Positions 56,584 through 64,000 of a stretch of 64,000 nt of DNA are shown piece after piece. The DNA is taken from positions 186,001-250,000 of the forward strand of contig NW_019173958.1 of assembly GCF_001642475.1 (NCBI RefSeq). Direction: 5' to 3'. This stretch comes from Fonsecaea monophora. Taxonomy: Eukaryota; Ascomycota; Eurotiomycetes; Chaetothyriales; Herpotrichiellaceae. Under the pieces are notes generated by a model. That model ran no database searches. It was not told the DNA's origin and saw only the letters and a program-made list of their open reading frames with translations. The first letter of the stretch is position 1, and the number at the start of each line of letters is the position of its first letter. Made by a program: the position numbers and the translations under genes.

Positions 56584-57844
56584 GATGAGAGCCCGCGGAT
56601 GTTTTAAAGTACCTGAGACCCAACGGTGCCATGTAGGCCATACTATCTGGTCTGGATTAATGCCACATGACTGTACCGGTCCAGTCTGGATTGAAAATAC
56701 CCACTGGATTCGAAGCATTTAGAACCAAGTGAGCTTGAATGGTGACGTGCGCTGGTCCAGGGACAGGATCGACAACAGCCAAGCGCCCCTGTTGATCTTG
56801 GTTGGCATGCATACGAAGCAGACGGCAGACGACGTCAGCAGGCTGGGCAGTTGGACTTTCCACAGTACTTGGTACTTGGCCCATGGTGTGTATGGGAATT
56901 TAATGTGTACTCGGTACCTCTGGTGCCTCGTTCGTGGAATAATAATAATTGGATGATGACGACGAGGAAGAAGGCGAAGGCGGCGAGTCGGCGCCACCGA
57001 CTGCCGACCTCCGACCTCCAATGAAAATGCATGCATGGTGAAGCGTCGATGACTTGCGATCTGCGGCCTGCTATTCCCCCTGCGCAACTTCTACTCCCAC
57101 CACCATCTCATCCCAAAGCCCATCCATCGAACGTATGTTCTCATGTCGTTGGCCCCCTCTTTGGCTCCTTGGCTTTTTGTCCATCAGGCCAACGGCGTTC
57201 GACCATTTGTCTCTCTGATCCTGACGCCTAACCCTTCACGTCGTTGTCATAGTCTGTCCTTGGTTTTCGTCTCTCGGGCACCGAAACACCAACCGCATCA
57301 GCCGTATCATGCTCTTGTTGCCCTTCAGCCTCTACGGCGGGGGAGAGGCCGCCTCCTCTGCCTCACCATCCAAAGTCAGACCTCCTTGGCAAGCCACATT
57401 CGTAACCTAGAGCCCTGAGCCCCCGAATCTTTCTTGCGGGGCTCGTTCGTCCCCTGCATGCGGGCCACTCAAGGCACATTCGTCAAGCTGAACACCAGCA
57501 GCAAGGAGCCGACATGCTTCATGCACGATGCCCGAGAACCGAATAAATAGGCCTAGAGCTGACTCTGAGTATTTTGTAAGACTGTCAGTGCTCTGTCAAC
57601 CTTCTACTGAAGCAAAAAGAGTAAGAAATCAACCTGATCACTGTGTAGAGTTCGGAATCTGCTCATCAGGCCTTCTATATCCTCACATTTCCCCACTGTC
57701 CTGCAACTATTCAAACCACCGATCTCGACCGTGAACTCTTCTCACCCTCTCCTTGTGCCGTGCAACCCTCGTCCCACGAAGGCGGTTTGAGATCTATTCA
57801 CTTGAGCTACACAGTCCCCGTTCGCGCAATATCCTCTATTCAAG
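56584..57844. other. Intergenic region
   Basis: It holds the 3' flank of the paraoxonase-like gene and the upstream region of the small Cys/His protein gene. No gene was found. Confidence 0.55.
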
Positions 57845-58467
57845 ATGTCAGCCTCGGCGCCAGCACCTCCAACCATTGTGATCAATACTCCTGGCGCACC
57901 AACATCGACCGTCTCTGCTCCCAGAACCGAGCCCGCAAAGGTGCGACCTCAGAAGCCCGCCCTTGTCAAGCAGTGCTACCTCTGCGACGAGCAGAACCCT
58001 GGCGACTTCTCTCCGACCACCAAATTCCTCGAGACTTGCCTGCTCTGCTCCCGCCATTTCTGCCCCATTCACAAGTCTGTTAGCTGGGACCAGGTCTGCA
58101 ACATCAATCATGCCGAGTACTACCGCGAATGTTTGGAGAAGGCAAGGCAAGAGTTAATCGCTCAGGGGAAAACATCCGAGGCAAACAGGCGATCTCTTGC
58201 GGAGGTGTTGATCAATGAGGGTATTTATCCGAGTTTGGGCGAGCGGGAGAAGGCTATTTTCACAACGAGCCCCGTCAGTGAGAGTGAGTCGAAGCAGAAC
58301 AAAACCCATCAAAGTTGAGCAATCGTGCTAATGTCTGCGGTGTAGCCAAAATGCAAGAACTCGCCAACTTCCGCTCCCTCGACGCCGCCCTGTCGGGAAC
58401 TAGCACGCAGCCCAAAAGCCAGTTAATTGAAGAGAAGGACTTTGTCGGGGCAGATATTGCTGTGTAG
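57845..58467 (+). CDS. Small cytosolic Cys/His-rich fungal protein (186 aa)
   Basis: Two exons (57845-58283 and 58346-58467) with a 62-nt intron encode 186 residues. I do not recognise a named family. A Pro/Ala/Thr-rich N-terminus (1-40) precedes a Cys/His module: QCYLCDEQNPGDF, CLLCSRHFCPIHK, then CNINHAEYYREC. Paired cysteines and histidines at this spacing suggest one or two bound zinc ions, as in B-box or treble-clef fingers. A helical segment (LEKARQELIAQGKTSEANRRSLAEVL) follows. The C-terminus is KDFVGADIAV. There is no signal peptide. Protein or nucleic-acid binding is possible but not shown. Confidence 0.75.
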
Positions 58468-59238
58468 AGGGGCACCGAGGAGAGGATACATCCCATCATG
58501 TACGGTACTTAAGCATCGCACTAGAAAGTCGATGAATGACCAAATGTATCACGGTATATCCCAGCGGCGACGGATTATTGTAAGGGCCCTTGAGGTCCAT
58601 TTTGTTCTCGCTCTCTCTCTCTCTCGTTACGATGTCTGAGTTTGCCTTTACGCGACATTGATGGAGCAAGCACGAGTGACAAGCATGACCATTTATTTGA
58701 GAAGATATGAGAAAGAAAGTCCGTCTCAAACGTCTTGAAGAATTTGGGTTCCTCTACTTGTACAAGTAGAGTCCACTCCATATGCTTTGCTGCTTCAGCC
58801 CCGTAACCCGTTTGTTCGAGTTGGCTTTGTGCGGCGACCTCAATCCCTGAAATACTGTCCAGTCCAGTTCCTACACGTGAGCCCTGAGCCCTGAGGCCTG
58901 GGTCCGTCAACTCAGAAGACCTGTTGAGCCTATTTCGTTCCACGACGGATTGTAGATGGAAAGAAATCCAGAATACACCATATCCGGCCCGTAGCCAAGC
59001 ATCGCGGTAACAGACAGACAACGCAATAATGTACTCCGGAGCCTGTATTTTTGATCGACATTACCGAAGTAGAAACACCGTATGTGTGCCTTTCAAGGCT
59101 GTATTCATGCGCCCAAGGCCCATAGAGCAAAGCATAAAAACCAAACAACTTCGCTTTCAGCGCGCCGTTCCAATCGTCAATAAGAAGCATCTCGCGCACC
59201 ATTCCACTGCATGACTTCATTCCTGTTCCTTTGGTTTT
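58468..59238. other. Convergent 3' flanks with CT microsatellite
   Basis: No gene was found. A (CT)n run lies at 58611-58625. The stretch separates the Cys/His gene from the converging BIR1 gene. Confidence 0.6.
58611..58625. repeat. (CT)n microsatellite
   Basis: Seven CT units plus a C lie in the 3' flanking region between converging genes. Confidence 0.85.
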
Positions 59239-60909
59239 TCAGGCACAGACGATCCCTTCGAGGACGCTCATGGCTCTCTCCCCCTCGTGTTCAAAAATCC
59301 CGACCACCCGCTCCGCCTCCGCTCTCAGGCCCTCCTCGGTCTTCTTAGCAATGTATTCGATCCATCCCTGTACTGTCATATCCTTCTCGTCTGTGGAGAG
59401 TTGAGCGCCCGTCAGGCCAAGCAATATATCCGCATCGGCCTTCTGCGGCGATGTGGGGGTAAAAATCAACTCAATATCCGCAGGCGTCCATTTTGGTATC
59501 CCTGGGCTTTCACCGGGAGAGCTGGAGATTGGAAGTCGGTGGCTGGGAGTGGATGAGCTGGGAGGTATAGGAGGTCGTTCGGATGCAGGCCGCGTAGAGG
59601 GTGGCGCGTTTTCAATGTCTGAAGTTGAGGGGGAGGGAGCAGGGGAAGAGTTATTGTGAGCTTTTGGCATCGGCGATATGAGACGAGTAGAATCGATCTT
59701 GCTGGATTTAAGTTTTGGTGTTCCTGTTCTGGCGGCAGATGTGGACAGGCGTGTCTTCACAGGCGTTGGTGATGCTTGAGGTGGTGGGCCAACAGGACTT
59801 AGATGACGAGGCTCATTGGAAATCCGTGGAGGAGTGTTGTTTTCGTTCAGCATTGGATATGAAACCTCTGCGGGGGGAGTAGGTGCTGGGCTGGGTAGAG
59901 TGTGTTGCTCTTGAGATTGAGCTTCTGGATCGAGAGCCACCTCGTGAGCATGCGTTGCGACTGGCTCATGCACGCTTTCCGCAAGAATCTCTATTTCATT
60001 CATTGCCTCTGGTCCAGATTGGGATTCTTCCTTCTTCGTCCGTGTTGATCTGATGGGTTTTGTTCTCTTTGATTTCGTTGCTTTCGATCGGCCACCGGCA
60101 GCTTTCCGCTTAGCTTTAGTGGTAGCAGTTGATGCCGTTGACATGACCGACATGACCGACATGTTGCTTGTATCTATAGAGTCATCGAGGTCTGGTATTA
60201 AATCATTGGCAGTGCTCGGGGCTTCTGACAGAGAGGTCAAGTCTTGCGTATTGGACTGTGTTGACAGCCGCGCTGAGGCCTTTGATGAACGTGACGCTCT
60301 TGATGTGCGGCCTTTCTTTGCTTTTGGCCGCTTTGCTGGTGCGGTGGTTCCTGCAAAATGGAAAAAAGGACAACTTGGCGACCGCCGATAGTGTTCGTCA
60401 AAAGGGTCATCCTTTGGTTCCCAGCCGTCAAGGGACAATTTGCAGTATACGCAGGACACATAATCCTCGCTTTCTGGTAGCGGTGCAAAGTGCCACCCTG
60501 CTTCCACCATCTTTTCTACCTTACACTTCCAACCTCTTTTGGCCTCGTGTGGCCATCCGATGGCGAAGGTGGCTCGACGTGCGTCTGCATACAGCTGGTC
60601 CGTAGGGTCTTCCAACGTGCTGATGTTTTGTTTCGCATCTTGTGCGGTGCTCATCAAAATCGCCCAGCCGCAGTCGCTTGAATGTTTTAAATGTTCTCCT
60701 ATCGGATCGTCATCCGGCTCCCAGCCATCAAGTTGTCTTTCGCAAAGGTAGCAGATGGTGTTATCATTGCTGGCACTGGAGGGTTTGTAGTAGAAGCCAG
60801 CTCGAGCGAGTTCTTCTGGCGTTGGGGTCTTGTGTGGCCATCCTAGCTTTGATCGCTTTGAAGGTGGCTCGAAGGTCGCAAGTCGCGACTCGTACGTAGC
60901 GTATTCCAT
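59239..60909 (-). CDS. bir1: BIR-domain protein, survivin/Bir1 homologue
   Basis: This is a single exon of 556 residues. Bir1 is the survivin-type subunit of the chromosomal passenger complex. With Aurora kinase and INCENP it corrects kinetochore attachments and guides cytokinesis. Two BIR repeats are clear. In the first, ligands are Cys53, Cys56, His73 and Cys80 (CYLCERQLDGWEPDDDP). In the second they are Cys153, Cys156, His173 and Cys180 (CVYCKLSLDGWEPKDDP). A long Ser/Thr/Pro- and Lys-rich disordered region follows, with many SP/TP sites that could be CDK targets. The C-terminal helix (TVQGWIEYIAKKTEEGLRAEAERVVGIFEHEGERA) probably mediates assembly. It is somewhat shorter than some fungal Bir1 proteins. 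It is divergent from TAM41. Confidence 0.92.
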   Translation of the reverse strand: MEYATYESRLATFEPPSKRSKLGWPHKTPTPEELARAGFYYKPSSASNDNTICYLCERQLDGWEPDDDPIGEHLKHSSDCGWAILMSTAQDAKQNISTLEDPTDQLYADARRATFAIGWPHEAKRGWKCKVEKMVEAGWHFAPLPESEDYVSCVYCKLSLDGWEPKDDPFDEHYRRSPSCPFFHFAGTTAPAKRPKAKKGRTSRASRSSKASARLSTQSNTQDLTSLSEAPSTANDLIPDLDDSIDTSNMSVMSVMSTASTATTKAKRKAAGGRSKATKSKRTKPIRSTRTKKEESQSGPEAMNEIEILAESVHEPVATHAHEVALDPEAQSQEQHTLPSPAPTPPAEVSYPMLNENNTPPRISNEPRHLSPVGPPPQASPTPVKTRLSTSAARTGTPKLKSSKIDSTRLISPMPKAHNNSSPAPSPSTSDIENAPPSTRPASERPPIPPSSSTPSHRLPISSSPGESPGIPKWTPADIELIFTPTSPQKADADILLGLTGAQLSTDEKDMTVQGWIEYIAKKTEEGLRAEAERVVGIFEHEGERAMSVLEGIVCA

Positions 60910-61215
60910 TGGAATATCGGTGAAGTTGTGAAATCTAATGTAGGAAAGGTGAGGAACCGTTGATTGAAGTTGACTGCTGCCACTGTTTGTTGATTCTGCC
61001 GAATTTGGCCACGTGCAGCTTGGCGGGGATGACGTGTAGTCTTCGGGTGACTTTCCTCTTATGTCGCGTCAGATTTCAGCCCATCTCTGCTGTCCTGCGC
61101 ATACCTACCTTGGTTCGTAGGAGATCGCCATGACTTCTTAAACAATGTCATAGGGATCTCAAGAGACCCAAGCAATGGTGATATACTTGAATCCAAAGAC
61201 TCTATTTCCGCAAGA
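60910..61215. promoter_or_regulatory. Shared bidirectional promoter of bir1 and tam41
   Basis: Only 306 bp separate the start codons of the two divergent genes, so this segment must carry both promoters. I see no TATA box, which is usual for housekeeping genes. Confidence 0.6.
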
Positions 61216-62808
61216 ATGACCTTACGGGTCGTGCCCAGCATCTTGGGCAAGAGGGGGTTCCAGGAACTTTACGGACCCCCTCGAGGACTACCAATCCTCG
61301 GCGCCGCTCAGCGACTCCCTTTCAACTTGGCCATCAGGCGATATGCTACTGTCGAGGGAGAACACAGTCGCGATAGCGCTCCACCTCCAGGATTCGATGC
61401 CTCTAAAGCGAAGCAGAACCCCAATGCGACTCCAAGCCAACAGTCGACGACCAGCAAACCCGACTCCTTCGAGCAAGCTCCTTCATCCCGGAGCTCCTCC
61501 AAGCCTCCTTCTTCGACTTCAACCCCGACCGACTGGGAAGAAAATCCTGACCTCAGCATTTCAAAATTCTCTGAGCTTCCAGGCAAGGATTTTGGTGTCA
61601 ATCAGCATATCATCATCAATGAAGAGTTCAAAGAGGCATTGCGGCAAATTCTATGGAAGTTTCGAGCTCCCATCCGCTACGCATTTGCGTATGGCTCGGG
61701 CGTCTTTCCCCAAAGTGCGGGAAAGAGCGGAGGCTCCCAAAACCTACACCCAAACCCTCCAGAAGCTGTGGCTAAAGTCCAGGATGGAAACCAGAAGATG
61801 ATTGATTTTATCTTTGGGGTCTCCTATTCCCAGCACTGGCACTCTCTGAATCTACACGAGCACCGAGATCACTACAGCTGGCTAGGGTCTATGGGGTCCT
61901 ACGCAGTGTCCAAGGTTCAAGATTCCTTCGGGGCAGGAGTTTATTTCAACCCTTATGTCACTGTCAATGGAACTCTGATCAAATATGGAGTGGTAAACTT
62001 GGACACGCTATGCAGAGATTTGTCGGAGTGGGACACGCTATATCTCGCAGGCCGCTTACAGAAGCCTGTGAAAATTTTACGGGACAATCCAGCCGTCCGC
62101 CTCGCAAATCAGGTCAACCTAATTGCCGCAGTTCGCACCGCACTGCTCCTTCTCCCCCCCGAGTTCACCGAAAAAGAACTATATTCGACCATTGCGGGAA
62201 TCTCATACATGGGTGATCCACGAATGAGCATCGGTGGCGATGACCCTCGAAAGGTCGAGAATATTGTGAAGCACCAGTTACCCAATTTCCGCCGCCTGTA
62301 CGCGCCATTGATTGACAACCTTCCCAACATCTCGTTTAATGATCCGGCCTGCTCAAACAGAGACTGGCTTGATGATCCAACCGTCAATGCCAACTTGGCT
62401 CAAAACATGGATCCTGTAACACGAGGGCACATGGTCCGTCGTCTTCCCAACGCCTTCCGGAAGAAACTCTACTTTGAATATCAATCCAAATTCAGAATCC
62501 CAAGAGGCGAGTTCAATAAGATGCTCGAGAAGACCAAAGATGAAGACCCAGATCGCATTCGTCGGCGAGAGGGCGGGCCTTTTGAGCAACGAATCGCCCA
62601 AGATACCGAGGGCGGTGGATTGAGAGAGGAAGTCAAACAGGTTATTGAGCACACAATTCGGTGGCCGAGTTTTGTGCAAAGCGTGAAAGGGGCATTGACG
62701 GCTGGGTGGTCGAGGAGTGTCCGGTACGCAAGGGAAAAAAGGGAGAAGGGCAAGAAGGGTGCACAGGCACTGGGGGAGGATGCCGCGAGAAAGAAAACTG
62801 AACCGTAA
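61216..62808 (+). CDS. tam41: Mitochondrial CDP-diacylglycerol synthase TAM41
   Basis: This is a single exon of 530 residues. Tam41 is a peripheral inner-membrane enzyme of mitochondria. It makes CDP-diacylglycerol from phosphatidic acid and CTP, the first committed step toward cardiolipin. The N-terminus is basic and hydroxylated (MTLRVVPSILGKRGF) as expected for import, then comes a Ser/Pro-rich stretch (about 50-110). The nucleotidyltransferase core shows YAFAYGSGVF (GSG at 160-162), KMIDFIFGVS (Asp197), SQHWHSLNLHEHRDHYSW, GAGVYFNPYV, IKYGVVNLDTLC and GISYMGDPRM. All are diagnostic for the family. The C-terminus is a basic amphipathic segment, consistent with membrane contact. Confidence 0.95.
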   Translation: MTLRVVPSILGKRGFQELYGPPRGLPILGAAQRLPFNLAIRRYATVEGEHSRDSAPPPGFDASKAKQNPNATPSQQSTTSKPDSFEQAPSSRSSSKPPSSTSTPTDWEENPDLSISKFSELPGKDFGVNQHIIINEEFKEALRQILWKFRAPIRYAFAYGSGVFPQSAGKSGGSQNLHPNPPEAVAKVQDGNQKMIDFIFGVSYSQHWHSLNLHEHRDHYSWLGSMGSYAVSKVQDSFGAGVYFNPYVTVNGTLIKYGVVNLDTLCRDLSEWDTLYLAGRLQKPVKILRDNPAVRLANQVNLIAAVRTALLLLPPEFTEKELYSTIAGISYMGDPRMSIGGDDPRKVENIVKHQLPNFRRLYAPLIDNLPNISFNDPACSNRDWLDDPTVNANLAQNMDPVTRGHMVRRLPNAFRKKLYFEYQSKFRIPRGEFNKMLEKTKDEDPDRIRRREGGPFEQRIAQDTEGGGLREEVKQVIEHTIRWPSFVQSVKGALTAGWSRSVRYAREKREKGKKGAQALGEDAARKKTEP

Positions 62809-63069
62809 AAAATCTACATGAAGCCGGGAGCATTTTCTTGTGTGTGTTTATAAATGATGGAAACCATCTGACGAGAGAGCAGCTACTTTCCTGCGCCGTC
62901 TAGAATTACTATAAAGTACAAGAGCATTTAGCAATGCCCCGAGACGAACGAGAAGGTTTTTCTTCCCTTACCGCCTTGTTCAGTGAGACATAGGTGTTCC
63001 CCCCTTACAGACCGCTGTTGCCCATGCCCACCCTGTCCCGACAGCGAGTTTGTTAGTTCAACCACCCCT

Positions 63070-63906
63070 CTACAAACTCTCTTTCTCGTCCACCTTCCCA
63101 TCGGCCCCGTCGTATCCGTTGACAAAGTTCTTCCCGGCCTTCCAGAGCACGTAGACCGGGATGCCGACGCTCCAAGTCCAGACGGCGGAGCGCAGGTAGC
63201 TGGCCGGCTCGCTGCGCACGGTCATGTACAGGATGCTGTAGAGGGTCCGGGCGACGAGATACTCTGCCGCGCAGGTGTTGAGCTCGCGGGCGTCAAGTTT
63301 AGCGTGCGTGCCTGCGATCTATATCGTGACGATGGACAAAGACACACCCATCACGTTAGTTTTTGATATGTAACATGTGGGCGGGTTTTTTTGCTGGCTG
63401 TTTTGCATGGATAGACAGGATTTGGACTGGAATGAAAGCAGGTGGAGCACGACAAACAAAGGAAGGCACAGGAGGATCCGAAAGGAGTGGGGTGGGTGCG
63501 TGCATGTGGGGAGGTGGGAGATGTGAAATAAGCCAGGGGCCAGAGTCAAGGGGCTGGTTCATACCATCGCAGCCGCAAACAGGGGAAACCCCTCCAACGC
63601 ATTCAGATGGCATCCCCGGGCACGCCAGAGCACGTCGGCCGTGGCCTTGGGCAGCGTCGGCGCCAGCGTCGCGAGCTGGGCCCGTGGCACCAGGTTGGAG
63701 TAGGCGTAGCCTGATGCCTTCATCAGTTTGGAGAAGAGGTACAAGTGCGGCGGCACTGAGAGCATGTACGCCATGGGCACCGAGTGGAGCGCAAAGGCGT
63801 AGGAGGAGAAGTAGGTCGATGTCCTGCTGACGGGCAGGGTCCCTGCCTTGGCCCGGATGGTGGCATCGGAGACGGCAGGGTCGGTATGCATCATGGAAGA
63901 AGACAT
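63070..63906 (-). CDS. MAPEG-family membrane protein
   Basis: Two exons (63906-63565 and 63318-63070) with a 246-nt intron encode 196 residues. MAPEG proteins are four-helix membrane proteins of the microsomal glutathione transferase and eicosanoid type. Hydrophobic segments include YAFALHSVPMAYML near 35-48 and NALEGFPLFAAAMVIAG spanning the splice junction. Further ones are AEYLVARTLYSILYM and SAVWTWSVGIPVYVLW. The conserved RARGCHLNALEGFPLF segment matches the family's R-x3-x2-N-x2-E signature. The Lys/Glu/Asp-rich end is VDEKESL. Glutathione-dependent activity is inferred from the family and is not certain for fungal members. The intron is supported by continuous family sequence on both sides. 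Confidence 0.85.
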
Positions 63907-64000
63907 GATATGGGCGTATGTTGACGGTGAAGGATGGCCACGGGGCGGGATTTGAAACGAGACAGGTTGTTTTGTGCAACGAACGACGTTTGTCCTCTCT

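Noticed and set aside
1..64000. Transposons, CRISPR arrays, viral insertions, tRNA or rRNA genes
   Set aside because: I saw no transposase or reverse-transcriptase motifs, terminal repeats, spaced repeats or B-box/cloverleaf signals. A dedicated scan (tRNAscan-SE, RepeatMasker) would be decisive.

Overview
The window is nuclear DNA from a filamentous ascomycete (Pezizomycotina). Many genes carry short GT-AG introns of about 50-80 nt, genes lie on both strands with no operons, and the gene set is typically fungal: CCT3, RRP3, SNU23, BIR1, TAM41, HIS5, an MSS116-like helicase and a glycine-betaine-reductase-type NRPS-like enzyme. The RRP3 sequence and the general gene style look closest to Eurotiomycetes, but I cannot fix the order. 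I see no mobile element, CRISPR array, rRNA or tRNA gene.

Layout. 1-12 kb is carbohydrate- and secretion-oriented: the 5' end of a GH5 glucanase-like gene, a secreted type-B carboxylesterase, a secreted GH10 xylanase with six exons, and a divergently transcribed MFS sugar transporter. 12-25 kb holds rRNA helicase RRP3, a single-exon 1282-aa A-T-R-R enzyme (probable glycine betaine reductase), chaperonin subunit CCT3, an unrecognised charged protein, and a secreted HExxH metallopeptidase-like protein. 28-31 kb holds a cytosolic GH13 maltase and a membrane protein of unknown function. 33-43 kb holds a 71-residue cysteine-tailed protein, a J-domain protein, histidinol-phosphate aminotransferase, and a seven-exon 2-oxoglutarate/Fe(II) oxygenase. 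44-51 kb holds a small secreted protein, SNU23, a BLI-3-like flavin-binding protein and a mitochondrial DEAD-box helicase. 53-64 kb holds a class II aldolase/adducin protein, a paraoxonase-like protein, a small Cys/His protein, BIR1 divergent from TAM41, and a MAPEG membrane protein.

The housekeeping genes cover rRNA and mRNA processing, protein folding, mitochondria, mitosis and histidine synthesis. They are interleaved with nutrient-acquisition genes. The most plausible functional pair is the divergent xylanase/sugar transporter. The strongest single finding is the A-T-R-R reductase, whose adenylation pocket lacks the usual amino-group-binding aspartate. Most spliced gene models here were assembled by hand from splice-site consensus, reading-frame continuity and family conservation. 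They have not been tested against transcripts.
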